DNA of 64,000 bases from Sphingopyxis sp. H053 (GTDB lineage Bacteria; Pseudomonadota; Alphaproteobacteria; Sphingomonadales; Sphingomonadaceae), in the NCBI RefSeq assembly GCF_001468225.1, contig NZ_LNRU01000015.1, positions 1-64,000 of the forward strand, in the 5' to 3' direction. A program made the translations under genes and the position numbers. The notes under the pieces are model-generated. The model worked only from the letters and a program-made list of their open reading frames with translations, ran no database searches and had not been told where the DNA came from. The first letter of the stretch is position 1, and each line of letters begins with the position of its first letter. This document shows, one piece after another, positions 51,636 through 59,953 of this stretch.

Positions 51636-52517
51636 TCAATCGCCGCTCTTGGGCTTGGCGATCGCGGTAACCAGCTGGCGGCGGTGCTGATGGGCCTCGC
51701 GGTCGGGCGGCAGGCTATAGATAGCGCGCAGCAGCGTCTGATCCTCGCTCGACAACGCGCGCCGGTCGTCCTCGCCGTCGAACAGCGCGAGGATCGAGTT
51801 TCCGGGCGGCGGCGGGTCGCTGTCCATTTCGGCCATCGCCACCATCGCGGCGAAGGACGCCACGGCATCGAGCGGCGTGCCGTCGGCCTTTTCGACATCG
51901 ATCACGACGGTCGCGGCGGTCAGCGCGCGCACCGCCTGTGTGCTGATGAGGCTCGATCCATAATGCGATAACGTCGGGCCCGCGCCGTTGATGACCGGCC
52001 CGCCGCCTTCGCTATGTCCGACGGCCCAGGGCAGCGGCGCGGTCGAGGCCGATACGGCATCGCGGCTTTGCACGCGCGTGCTGTACCACCAGCGGATCGC
52101 ATCGTCGCCCTGCGCCGTCCGCTCGCGCGCCGCTGGCGACAATTCGCTCAGTTGCATGGGCGATTTGCGCAGCATCGCGCGCGTCAACGCGCCGCCGTTC
52201 GAAGTGAAGACGATGGCGATATTGGCGTCGCAGCCCGATGGGGCGACCCGCGCTCCGGCCGCGACGGCAACCTCGCCGACCCGCTTTTCGACGATGGCCG
52301 CCACTGTGTCGTCGACCCCGATGACGCGCGGGCAGACCGGCGCGATCCAGCGCGCGATCGGGCGCAATTCGGCGACACCCGTCCGGCGGACGAATTCGAG
52401 CGCGCGCTTGCGGGCTTCGTCGCCGGTGACGGGCGTGCCGGTCACGACGATAGGGTCGGGGGTGTCGCTGGCGACGGGCATGGCGGCAAGCAAAGCGACG
52501 GCGGTAAAAAGGCTCAT
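51636..52517 (-). CDS. Hypothetical exported protein, tandem paralogue B
   Basis: The 293-residue paralogue has the same order of segments: IVVTGTPVTGDEARKRALEFVRR, PVCPRVIGVDDTVAAIV, IRWWYSTR and TVVIDVEKADGTPLDAVASFAAMVAMAE. It carries an extra insert of about 20 residues near 165-185 (WAVGHSEGGGPVINGAG). A signal peptide is likely. GGAGGAATCG lies before ATG 52517. The pair probably forms one transcript with no known partner. The function is unknown. Confidence 0.65.
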   Translation of the reverse strand: MSLFTAVALLAAMPVASDTPDPIVVTGTPVTGDEARKRALEFVRRTGVAELRPIARWIAPVCPRVIGVDDTVAAIVEKRVGEVAVAAGARVAPSGCDANIAIVFTSNGGALTRAMLRKSPMQLSELSPAARERTAQGDDAIRWWYSTRVQSRDAVSASTAPLPWAVGHSEGGGPVINGAGPTLSHYGSSLISTQAVRALTAATVVIDVEKADGTPLDAVASFAAMVAMAEMDSDPPPPGNSILALFDGEDDRRALSSEDQTLLRAIYSLPPDREAHQHRRQLVTAIAKPKSGD

Positions 52518-52581
52518 GGCCGATTCCTCCCGGTGACTTGCGCTAGGCTAGCAAATCGCCGCGATATTTCCAGCGTTTAGC

Positions 52582-53553
52582 TTACCAGCTTCCGAAGCTC
52601 GCATCCGATGGGCTCGCGCGGTGGAACGCGCGTTCCTTGCGGCGCCAGCCATAGCGGCGGCGTTTGACGAGCAATAGGCACGGCCATTCGGCGCTGCCGC
52701 CGCGCGCGGCGAAGCGAAAGCCCTGTGCGCGGTAGGCGGCGAGCACCGGCTCCATCTGCCGCGCGATGAGGCCGGCCAGGATCGCATGGCCGCCCGGTGC
52801 CGTCGCGGCGGCAATATCGGGGGCGAGGGTGATCAGCGGTCCCGCAAGGATGTTCGCGATGACCAGGTCATAGGGCGCACGGTGCTTGATCGACGGGTGA
52901 TTGGTCCCCGGTGCCACCGCGAGCGCGAGCCGCCCGCCGCCGCGTCCCAATGGCACGCCGTTGATCTCCGCATTGTCGCGCGTCACGAAAATGCTTGCGG
53001 GGTCGATGTCCGACGCGATCGTTTTGGCGCGCGGCCACAGCGCCATCGCGGCGAAGGCGAGCAGGCCCGTGCCGGTCCCGATGTCGGCGATATTGCGTGG
53101 ACTCGCCCCTTGCCGCGCGAGCCGGTCGAGCATCGACAGGCAGCCTGCCGTCGTGTCGTGCCCGCCTGTGCCGAATGCCTGGCTCGCGTCGATCAGGAAG
53201 GGGGTGCTGCCCGCGGGCACGCGGTCGGCATAGCTGCTCGTGTGGACGAAAAAGCGCCCCGCCTGCACGGGCTCCAGCCCCTGCTGGCTCAGCGTCACCC
53301 AATCCTCTTCGGGCAATTGTGCGACGACGGGTTTCTTGCCCTTCGCGCTCGGCACGAACGACTGCAGCAGCTTGAGCAGCGCTGCCCCGGGCTTGGCGTC
53401 CATATAGGCGTCGAGCTGCCAAAGCCCGGCGTCCTCGTCGATCTCGCGCGTCACCACGACCGGCGCCTCGGGCGCGGCGTCGAGTTCGGGAATTTCGCCC
53501 GACAACGCTTCGGCTTCGTCGCGGGTACAGGGGAGCGAGACGATCCAGCTCAT
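52582..53553 (-). CDS. prmA: Ribosomal protein L11 methyltransferase
   Basis: The 323-residue methyltransferase modifies ribosomal protein L11. The SAM-binding motif is IADIGTGTGLLAFAAM near 165, with SDIDPASIFVTRDNAEINGV following and IVIANILAGPL as the Asn-Ile catalytic region. The N-terminal domain (about 1-110) matches PrmA substrate recognition, and F/ASQAFGTGGHDTT precedes motif I. The C-terminal tail (about 20 residues rich in Arg and Ser) seems extra. The REP-like element at 53586 lies just upstream. Confidence 0.93.
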   Translation of the reverse strand: MSWIVSLPCTRDEAEALSGEIPELDAAPEAPVVVTREIDEDAGLWQLDAYMDAKPGAALLKLLQSFVPSAKGKKPVVAQLPEEDWVTLSQQGLEPVQAGRFFVHTSSYADRVPAGSTPFLIDASQAFGTGGHDTTAGCLSMLDRLARQGASPRNIADIGTGTGLLAFAAMALWPRAKTIASDIDPASIFVTRDNAEINGVPLGRGGGRLALAVAPGTNHPSIKHRAPYDLVIANILAGPLITLAPDIAAATAPGGHAILAGLIARQMEPVLAAYRAQGFRFAARGGSAEWPCLLLVKRRRYGWRRKERAFHRASPSDASFGSW

Positions 53554-53585
53554 CCGTCCAACCCTGTCACTCCATTACCCTCTTT

Positions 53586-53659
53586 CGTCATCCCCGCGCA
53601 GGCGGGGATCCCGCTTTTTCCGGGCCAGAAGCGGGATTCCCGCCTTCGCGGGAATGACG
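53586..53659. repeat. REP-like imperfect inverted repeat
   Basis: The arms start CGTCATCCCCGCGCAGGCGG and end CGCGGGAATGACG, with an inner complement CCCGCTT/AAGCGGG. It lies in the gap between the SDR gene and prmA, both on the minus strand. It is a variant of the elements at 141, 13099 and 24738. Confidence 0.85.
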
Positions 53660-53670
53660 ATGAAAAGAGG

Positions 53671-54363
53671 TTAGCGCACATAGCTTGCGCCGTTCACGTC
53701 GAGCACCGCACCGGTCATCGACGCAGGGGCATCGAGCGCGCACCAGCGCGCCATTTCGCCGACTTCGTCGGGCATTGCGACACGGCCCAGGGGGATGTCG
53801 GCAAGCAGTTTCTCGCCGCCGCGGCTCGCCAGATAGTCCTCGGCCATGCCCGTCATCGTGAAGCCGGGGCAGATCGCAAAGGCGAGGATGCCGTCCTTGG
53901 CATAGGCGCGCGCGATCGTCTTGGTCATCGCGACCATGCCCGATTTCGACGCGGCATAATGCCAGTGCGCGGGGCTGTCGCCGCGGTACGCGGCGCGGCT
54001 CGCGATATTGACGATGCGACCGGGGGCGCCGCGTTCGTGCCAGTGGAGCACCGCATGGCGGCAGAGCTGCGCGCTCGCGGTCAGATTGACCTGCATCGTG
54101 CGGTTCCAGTTCGCGAGCCAGTCAGCGTTGGGGTCGCCCAGCGGGTTTGCCTCGAACACGCCGGCATTGTTGACGAGCACGTCGATGCGGCCGTCGAGCC
54201 GGTCGAGACTCGCCTGCCACAATCGGTCGGGGGTCGCGGGATCGGACAGGTCGCCGTCGGCGCTCGACAGCGCCACAACCTTGGTCGCACCGGTGGCGAA
54301 CGCGTCGGCGATCGCGGCGCCGATGCCGCGGCTCGCGCCGGTGATCAGGATATGCGTGCTCAT
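53671..54363 (-). CDS. SDR family oxidoreductase
   Basis: The 230-residue short-chain dehydrogenase has the cofactor motif GASRGIGAAIA at 9-19, NNAG near 67-70, the catalytic serine in NIASRAA, YAASKSGM with the Tyr/Lys pair near 140, and PGFTMTGM after it. The substrate is not deducible. ATG 54363 lies immediately after a GC hairpin (54364-54385). The prmA gene lies downstream on the same strand, separated by the REP-like repeat. Confidence 0.88.
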   Translation of the reverse strand: MSTHILITGASRGIGAAIADAFATGATKVVALSSADGDLSDPATPDRLWQASLDRLDGRIDVLVNNAGVFEANPLGDPNADWLANWNRTMQVNLTASAQLCRHAVLHWHERGAPGRIVNIASRAAYRGDSPAHWHYAASKSGMVAMTKTIARAYAKDGILAFAICPGFTMTGMAEDYLASRGGEKLLADIPLGRVAMPDEVGEMARWCALDAPASMTGAVLDVNGASYVR

Positions 54364-54385
54364 GCCCCGCCTTAGGCAGCGGGGC
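54364..54385 (-). terminator. GC-rich hairpin abutting the SDR start codon
   Basis: GCCCCGC (54364-54370), an 8-base loop, then GCGGGGC (54379-54385) pair exactly. It sits between the chemoreceptor stop (54416) and the SDR ATG. The stem contains the purines that would otherwise be the ribosome site. There is no T-run. It may terminate the chemoreceptor message or restrict SDR translation. Confidence 0.45.
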
Positions 54386-54415
54386 GGGGCTTGCCAAGCG
54401 GGGGAAGCGGCTGTG

Positions 54416-55768
54416 TTACGCCACGCGGCGGCTGAACTCGCTCGCAGCTTGTTCCAGCTGCTGCAACCGGCCGCCCATCTTGGCGAATTCCTGGCTCAGC
54501 ACGCTGATCTCGCTCGCGACCATGCCCGAATCGTTGCGGATGCTCGCGATCGTCGACGACATGCTGTCGGCGGCGAGCGCGGTTTCGTCGACCGCGGCGG
54601 TGATCGAGGTGACCGTCTGCGCCTGCGCGTCCATCGCGTCGCGGATGCGCTGTGCCGAGGTCTGCACCTCGACGATCGTCGCCTGGATCGACTGGTTGGC
54701 GCTGACCGACCCGCGCGTCGCCTGCTGGATCGCGGTGATCTTGCCCGCGATATCGTCGGTCGCGCGCGCGGTTTCGTTGGCGAGGCTCTTCACCTCCTGC
54801 GCGACGACGGCAAAGCCCCGCCCCGATTCGCCCGCACGCGCCGCCTCGATCGTGGCGTTGAGCGCGAGAAGGTTGGTCTGCCCCGCGATCTCGCGGATCA
54901 GGCCCAAAATGGATTCGATCGATTCGGCATGGTGCGACAAGGTCGCCGACATCGCGACCGCTTCGCCCGCCTGCTCGGACGCGCGCGTTGCGACGCTGGC
55001 CGAGGCTTCGACTTCGCTGCGTGCATCCTCGATCGCGCGGATCAGGCCTGCGGCGGTCGAAGCGGCTTCGCGCATCGCCATCGCCGATTGTTCGGACGCC
55101 GCGGCGACTTCGCTGGTCTTGGCGATCATGCCCTTCGCCGCCTGGTCGGCCGAGGCCGCCTGCTTGGCGAGCTGCTCGCGCACCCCGTCGGTGTCCTGCA
55201 CCAGCGACGCGATCGAGCGGTCGAAATCGCCCGCGAGCGTCTGCCGCTCGCTCGAGATCACCGCGCGGTCGAGCTTTTTGGCATAGCGGTGCATGATGTC
55301 GAATTCGAGCAGCGCGAGGCGATTCACCGCGCTCGTCAGCCGCGCCAGCCGTTCGGCGTCGCCGAAACAGGCTTCGACGACATATTCGATCGTCAGCCGC
55401 TGGCTTTCGGCGATGCACGACATCACCGATGCGAGCGGCAGCTTCACGCGCCGCGCCATATGGGCGTTCTGGCACGCGATCGTCGCGACCTCCTGGCCCG
55501 CGGCGTCGGCATATTTGGCCACGGTGTGGCGCGCGCTGCCGCGGACATAGGATTCGAATAATTCGCCCTCGACGCGGCGGTCGACGCTGGGCAGCGTATT
55601 GAACGCATTCCAATAGGCCGCGGCGATCGCTTCCTCGCGGCCGGCGATGATGGCGTGAATTTCCGTCGCATTGGCGGCAAGGCGCCCGTCGAGATCGTAA
55701 TAGGGAAAGCGATCGGCCATCGGCACCGGATCGATCTGCTGCTTATGAATCGGATTTTCCTTCACCAT
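54416..55768 (-). CDS. Soluble methyl-accepting chemotaxis protein
   Basis: The 450-residue receptor has no membrane helix. An N-terminal helical sensor region (about 1-170) precedes the coiled-coil signalling domain, whose tip is EIAGQTNLLALNATIEAARAGESGRGFAVVAQEVKSLA near 300. The N-terminal part resembles protoglobin-type or other soluble sensors, but heme-binding residues cannot be confirmed. It would report an internal signal to CheA. No che or flagellar genes lie nearby. Its ATG is at 55768. Confidence 0.82.
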   Translation of the reverse strand: MVKENPIHKQQIDPVPMADRFPYYDLDGRLAANATEIHAIIAGREEAIAAAYWNAFNTLPSVDRRVEGELFESYVRGSARHTVAKYADAAGQEVATIACQNAHMARRVKLPLASVMSCIAESQRLTIEYVVEACFGDAERLARLTSAVNRLALLEFDIMHRYAKKLDRAVISSERQTLAGDFDRSIASLVQDTDGVREQLAKQAASADQAAKGMIAKTSEVAAASEQSAMAMREAASTAAGLIRAIEDARSEVEASASVATRASEQAGEAVAMSATLSHHAESIESILGLIREIAGQTNLLALNATIEAARAGESGRGFAVVAQEVKSLANETARATDDIAGKITAIQQATRGSVSANQSIQATIVEVQTSAQRIRDAMDAQAQTVTSITAAVDETALAADSMSSTIASIRNDSGMVASEISVLSQEFAKMGGRLQQLEQAASEFSRRVA

Positions 55769-55873
55769 GATCTTGGCTTCCCTGATCGACCCAAAAGGCG
55801 CGCGGGTCTGTCGCCCGCATGCGTCCCATGAAACTGGTGAACGGGATATGCGCTGGAAATGGTAAAAGCGGTG

Positions 55874-56359
55874 TTAACCCGCTGCCGGCACTGGATAGCC
55901 CTCGAACGCCTTGATCGTGCGCAGGGCAAAGGCGCTGTGCATCGCCGCGACCCCGGGCAGGCGCGACAGGCAGTGGCGGTGCAGCCGGTCGAAATCGGCG
56001 ACGTTGCGCGCCGCGACGCGCAGCCGGTAATCCGACGCCCCCGACAGCAATTGGCATTCGAGAATCTCGTCGAAACTCTTCACCGCGCTCTCGAACGCGG
56101 TCAGCGCTTCTTCGCTCTGCGATGTCAGGCTGATGTCGACGAACACATCGAGCCCGAGCCCGATGCTTTCGGGGTTCAGTCGCGCGCTATAGCCGGTGAT
56201 GATCCCCGCTGCCTCCAGCGCGCGGATGCGCCGGTGGCACGCCGATGCCGACAGCCCGACGATCTCCCCCAGCTCGGCGGCAGGGCGCGGGCCTTGCCGT
56301 TGCAGCAAGTCGAGCAGCTTGACGTCGATCCGGTCAATCATTGTGCGCCATCGATCCAT
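55874..56359 (-). CDS. Lrp/AsnC family regulator
   Basis: The 161-residue regulator has an N-terminal helix-turn-helix (about 8-60, with AELGEIVGLSASACHRRIRALEAAGIITGYSARLN) and a C-terminal RAM ligand domain (about 70-150, with ILECQLLSGASDYRLRVAARN). ATG 56359 is used here; ATG 56341 gives MIDRIDVKLLDLLQ, the more typical start. It is divergent from ald, which suggests it is the AldR-like activator of alanine catabolism. Twin direct repeats lie between the two genes. Confidence 0.88.
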   Translation of the reverse strand: MDRWRTMIDRIDVKLLDLLQRQGPRPAAELGEIVGLSASACHRRIRALEAAGIITGYSARLNPESIGLGLDVFVDISLTSQSEEALTAFESAVKSFDEILECQLLSGASDYRLRVAARNVADFDRLHRHCLSRLPGVAAMHSAFALRTIKAFEGYPVPAAG

Positions 56360-56374
56360 TCTACGCCAAAATCG

Positions 56375-56420
56375 TGCAAGTATGTCGCGAATCCGCAATG
56401 GATATGCAAGCACCTCGCGA
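56375..56420. promoter_or_regulatory. Twin direct repeats between the Lrp gene and ald
   Basis: The pattern TGCAAG-N4-TCGCGA occurs twice, at 56375-56390 and 56405-56420, exactly 30 bases apart. This is close to three turns of DNA, as expected for a multimeric Lrp-type regulator that binds a curved promoter. The repeats sit 80 to 125 bases upstream of the ald start and 16 to 61 bases from the Lrp start. Confidence 0.65.
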
Positions 56421-56499
56421 GCCATTTCTGCTAAAAGCGCCGACAAGTTTTCGGCGGCGATAGTCGATCGCCGATGACACCCATATCCGGAGAGCGACC

Positions 56500-57615
56500 A
56501 TGATCATCGGCACCCCCAAGGAAATCAAGAATCACGAATATCGCGTCGGCCTGACCCCCGAGAGCGCGCGCGAACTCGTCGTCCACGGCCACCGCGTGCT
56601 GGTGCAGACCGGCGCGGGCGAGGGGATCGGCGCGCACGACCGCTATTATGTCGAGGCGGGCGCCGAGATCGTGCAGACCGCCGAAGAGATTTTCGCGACC
56701 TGCGAAATGGTCGTGAAGGTCAAGGAACCGCAGCCCGTCGAGCGCGCGATGCTGCGCCCCGGGCAGATCCTCTACACCTATCTCCACCTCGCCCCCGATC
56801 CCGACCAGACGCGCGATCTGATGGCATCGGGCGCGGTGTGCATCGCTTATGAAACCGTCACCAGCCCGCACGGCGGCCTGCCGCTGCTGAAACCGATGAG
56901 CCAGGTCGCGGGGCGCATGTCGATCCAGGCCGGCGCGACCGCGCTCGAAAAGGCGCATGGCGGCCGTGGCGTGCTGCTCGGCGGCGTTCCCGGCGTCGCA
57001 CCGGGCAAGATTTGCGTCATCGGCGGCGGCGTCGTCGGTTTCAACGCGGCGCAGATGGCGGCGGGCCTCGGCGCCGACGTCACGATCCTCGACCGCGATC
57101 CCGAAGTGCTCGAACGCGTCGGCACCTTCTTCGAGGCGCGCGCCAAGACGCGCTTCTCGAACCGCGCGAATCTCGCCGAATGCGTCGCCGAGGCCGACCT
57201 TGTGATCGGCGCGGTGCTGATCCCCGGCGCCGAAGCGCCGAAGCTTGTCACGCGCGAGATGCTTGGCACGATGCGCCCCGGCTCGGTGCTCGTCGACGTC
57301 GCGATCGACCAGGGCGGCTGCTTCGAGACGAGCCACGCGACCACCCACGCCGATCCGACCTATGTCGTCGACGGCATCGTCCATTATGCCGTCGCGAACA
57401 TGCCGGGCGCGGTCGCGCGCACCAGCACCTATGCGCTCAACAACGTCACGCTGCCGCACGCGCTGCGCATCGCCGATCTGGGGTGGAAAGACGCTTTGAA
57501 ACGCGACGTGCATCTTGCGCAGGGTTTGAACGTTTGGAATGGTAAGGTGACGTTCGAAGCCGTAGCCGAAGCGATCGGAACCGATTATGTGCCTGTCGAA
57601 CAGGCGCTCGCCTGA
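56500..57615 (+). CDS. ald: Alanine dehydrogenase
   Basis: The 371-residue enzyme reversibly converts L-alanine and NAD to pyruvate and ammonia. K75 (VVKVKEP) and H96 (YLHLAPD) are the substrate-binding residues, and the NAD motif is GGGVVGFNAAQMA near 174. Length and sequence follow the family throughout, with SVLVDVAIDQGGCFETS near 265. GGAGAG precedes ATG 56500. Placement next to a divergent Lrp gene suggests induction by alanine. Confidence 0.97.
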   Translation: MIIGTPKEIKNHEYRVGLTPESARELVVHGHRVLVQTGAGEGIGAHDRYYVEAGAEIVQTAEEIFATCEMVVKVKEPQPVERAMLRPGQILYTYLHLAPDPDQTRDLMASGAVCIAYETVTSPHGGLPLLKPMSQVAGRMSIQAGATALEKAHGGRGVLLGGVPGVAPGKICVIGGGVVGFNAAQMAAGLGADVTILDRDPEVLERVGTFFEARAKTRFSNRANLAECVAEADLVIGAVLIPGAEAPKLVTREMLGTMRPGSVLVDVAIDQGGCFETSHATTHADPTYVVDGIVHYAVANMPGAVARTSTYALNNVTLPHALRIADLGWKDALKRDVHLAQGLNVWNGKVTFEAVAEAIGTDYVPVEQALA

Positions 57616-57642
57616 CAAAAGACAAAAGGACATAGAGAGACG

Positions 57643-57873
57643 ATGACCGATCCAGTGGCACCTCCCCCGCCCGAAGAAGAGGAAAACGAAGTGCTGCGCG
57701 CCGCGCGCGAGCGCCAGCAGCAGCGCGAAGCCGCCGAGGCGGCGCAGGCGGCCGATGAGGAAGAGGCCAAGGGCAAGCGCGGCTGGAAGACCGCGGCCGC
57801 CGCTGGCCTCGGCATCGGCTCGGCTGCGGTGATCGCGGCCTTGCTCTACGCGAACCGCGGCAAGATCAAGTGA
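57643..57873 (+). CDS. Small single-pass membrane protein
   Basis: The 76-residue protein has an acidic and Gln/Ala-rich N-terminal half that should form a helix (EEEENEVLRAARERQQQREAAEAAQA). One hydrophobic helix (about 51-68) and a basic C-terminus follow. No family is recognised. It is well separated from other functions. It has the GAGAG ribosome site and follows ald by 27 bases, so it may share its transcript. Confidence 0.55.
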   Translation: MTDPVAPPPPEEEENEVLRAARERQQQREAAEAAQAADEEEAKGKRGWKTAAAAGLGIGSAAVIAALLYANRGKIK

Positions 57874-57919
57874 GGCATGTCCCCGTGTCCGCGCCCGTGA
57901 CCGGGCCGGGGGCTCTTTG

Positions 57920-58990
57920 ATGCGCAGGATCGCCGCCCTTTGGGCCGTCGCGGCCGGGCTCGCGGCGTTTCAGCCTGCGCTCGCGGCGCCGGGCGCGTCC
58001 GCTTTCCCGTGGACCGCGCCCGCGACGACGCAAGTCGTCACCGAGGACCGCCGTTTTATGAGCGGCGACACCGAGCTTTCGGGGACGCTGATCCTGCCGC
58101 GGAGCACCAGGCCGGTGGCGGTCGTCGTCGTAACGCACAGCGCGTCGTCGCCGCTCCGCGGCGCGTCGCTTTACGATCATCTCAAGACCGCCCTGCCTGC
58201 GCTCGGCATCGCGGTCTTCGTCTATGACCGGCGCGGTTCGGGCCAGTCGGGCACGAAGACGGCCGGCGGCGACTTTGCCGTCCTTGCCGACGATGCCATT
58301 GCCGCGGCGCAGAGCCTGAAGGCCGATCCGCGCATCGACCCGAAGCGCATCGGCACCTGGGGGCTGAGCCAGGGCGGCTGGATATCGCCGCTGGCGGCGT
58401 CGCGAAGCCCCGATATCGCCTTTGTGATCGCGGTGTCGGCGCCGGTCGTCACCGCCGACGTGCAGATGCTCTTCTCCTCGACCAACCACCTGAGGGCGAA
58501 CGGCCATTCGCAGGCCGAGATCGATCAGATGACCGCGACGCGAAAGGCGGTCGACGACTATATGCGCGGAACGGCGAGCCGCGAGGCCGCGCAGAAAATG
58601 ATCGATGCGGCAAAGACCCAGCCGTGGTTCAAATATACCTATATGGGCGAAACGATCCGCGACCGCGCCGTTTCGGGTTGGCGCCGCGAGATCGAGAATG
58701 ATCCGCTGAAGAATCTGTCGGCGGTCAGCGTGCCGACGCTCGTCCTGTATGGCGCCGACGATGCGGTGGTGCCGGTCGCCGTCTCGGTCGAGCGCTTGCA
58801 GGCCGCCGCCGCGCAGATGCCGAAACTGACGGTGCACAGCATCGCGGGCGCCGATCACGCGATGCAGATGTCGGCCGATCAGAAAATCTCGCTCGATCCC
58901 AAGCACGACGGCACCGAACGGCCGGATTCGTCCGAATATATCGCCGTTCTTGCCAGCTGGCTCGCGCTCAACGGGTATGTGACGCGCTGA
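57920..58990 (+). CDS. Exported alpha/beta hydrolase
   Basis: The 356-residue protein has a signal peptide (about 1-22, ending ALAAPG) and an alpha/beta hydrolase core. The nucleophile elbow is WGLSQGGWI near 155 (GxSxG). The oxyanion-loop region is VVTHSASSPLRG. The acid and histidine are in LVLYGADDAVVPV and IAGADHAMQM. It is esterase-like, with the substrate unknown. ATG 57920 was chosen over TTG 57917. A REP-free gap of 111 bases follows, before sdhC. Confidence 0.8.
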   Translation: MRRIAALWAVAAGLAAFQPALAAPGASAFPWTAPATTQVVTEDRRFMSGDTELSGTLILPRSTRPVAVVVVTHSASSPLRGASLYDHLKTALPALGIAVFVYDRRGSGQSGTKTAGGDFAVLADDAIAAAQSLKADPRIDPKRIGTWGLSQGGWISPLAASRSPDIAFVIAVSAPVVTADVQMLFSSTNHLRANGHSQAEIDQMTATRKAVDDYMRGTASREAAQKMIDAAKTQPWFKYTYMGETIRDRAVSGWRREIENDPLKNLSAVSVPTLVLYGADDAVVPVAVSVERLQAAAAQMPKLTVHSIAGADHAMQMSADQKISLDPKHDGTERPDSSEYIAVLASWLALNGYVTR

Positions 58991-59101
58991 ATATCGCGGA
59001 AGGCGGCGATTTTTTTGCCTATGCTCCTAAGCAATTGCATATCGCGGCGGGAAGGCTTAACCGGCACCGCATCGACCGTTTAGAGTCAAGACAGGGCTGA
59101 T

Positions 59102-59545
59102 ATGGCTGGCAACGAACCGAGTGCGCGTCCGCGCTCCCCGCATTTGCAGGTATATAAATGGACCCCCGCGATGGCGGTCTCGATCCTTCATCGCGCGAGC
59201 GGTGACGGTCTCGCGATTGTTGGTGCGTGCATGTTCCTCTGGTGGCTTGGCGCGCTCGCGGCCGGTCCCGACGCGTATGCCGCATTCCTCGCCTGCGTCT
59301 GGCACGATCCCAGCCCCGACGTCGGCATCGTTCACCAGATCACCAATATCGTCGGCAAGGTCGTGCTTGTCGGCCTGACCTGGGCCTTTTTCCAGCATCT
59401 CTTTTCGGGGCTGCGCCACTTCGTGCTCGATACGGGCGCCGGTTACGAACTGAAGACCAACAAGCTCTGGTCGATCGCCGTGATCACCGGGGGCGTCCTC
59501 GCGACCGCCGCGACCTGGCTCTATATCATGGCGGAGGCACTCTGA
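59102..59545 (+). CDS. sdhC: Succinate dehydrogenase cytochrome b556 subunit
   Basis: The 147-residue protein has three membrane helices (about 34-57, 80-101 and 125-143). It is the SdhC family: RPRSPHLQVYKWTPAMAVSILHRASG at the N-terminus and HLFSGLRHFVLDTG with the heme ligand region near 100. It anchors SdhAB and passes electrons to ubiquinone. The start is ATG 59102. Its stop overlaps the sdhD start by one base. Confidence 0.93.
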   Translation: MAGNEPSARPRSPHLQVYKWTPAMAVSILHRASGDGLAIVGACMFLWWLGALAAGPDAYAAFLACVWHDPSPDVGIVHQITNIVGKVVLVGLTWAFFQHLFSGLRHFVLDTGAGYELKTNKLWSIAVITGGVLATAATWLYIMAEAL

Positions 59546-59952
59546 TGGGCAATGGCACGCATCTGGGCAAGGTCCGCGGCCTCGGCTCGTCGGGGCATGG
59601 CTCGCAGCATTGGCTGCAACAGCGGCTGACCGCGCTCGCCAATATCCTCCTCGTCGGCTTCCTGTTCGTTTCGCTGGTCCGTCTGCCGCTCGGCGATCAT
59701 GCTGCGGTGTTGCGCTGGGCATCGAATCCCACCGTCGCGCTCGCGCTGATCCTGATGGTGGTCAGCGTCTTCTGGCACCTGCGGCTTGGCCTGACGGTGC
59801 TGATCGAGGACTATGTCCATGGCGAGGCGACGCGTCTGCTGTCGCTCGTCCTTCTCAACTTCTACGCGATCGGCGGCGCCGCCTACGGCATTTTTGCCAT
59901 TGTCCGTATCGTGCTTGCGCCCGCCGCCGGGCTCGCTCCGGGGGGCATGTAA
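59545..59952 (+). CDS. sdhD: Succinate dehydrogenase hydrophobic membrane anchor
   Basis: The 135-residue SdhD protein has three membrane helices (about 30-52, 60-82 and 98-122). It has the family feature VSVFWHLRLGLTVLIEDYVHGE with a histidine ligand and an acidic loop. It pairs with SdhC to bind heme and ubiquinone. ATG 59545 overlaps the sdhC stop. sdhA follows two bases after its TAA. Confidence 0.93.
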   Translation: MGNGTHLGKVRGLGSSGHGSQHWLQQRLTALANILLVGFLFVSLVRLPLGDHAAVLRWASNPTVALALILMVVSVFWHLRLGLTVLIEDYVHGEATRLLSLVLLNFYAIGGAAYGIFAIVRIVLAPAAGLAPGGM

Positions 59953-59953
59953 G

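Noticed and set aside
54416..55768. Chemoreceptor N-terminal domain as a certain globin sensor
   Set aside because: The helical N-terminus is suggestive, but heme-binding histidine and surrounding residues cannot be identified confidently.
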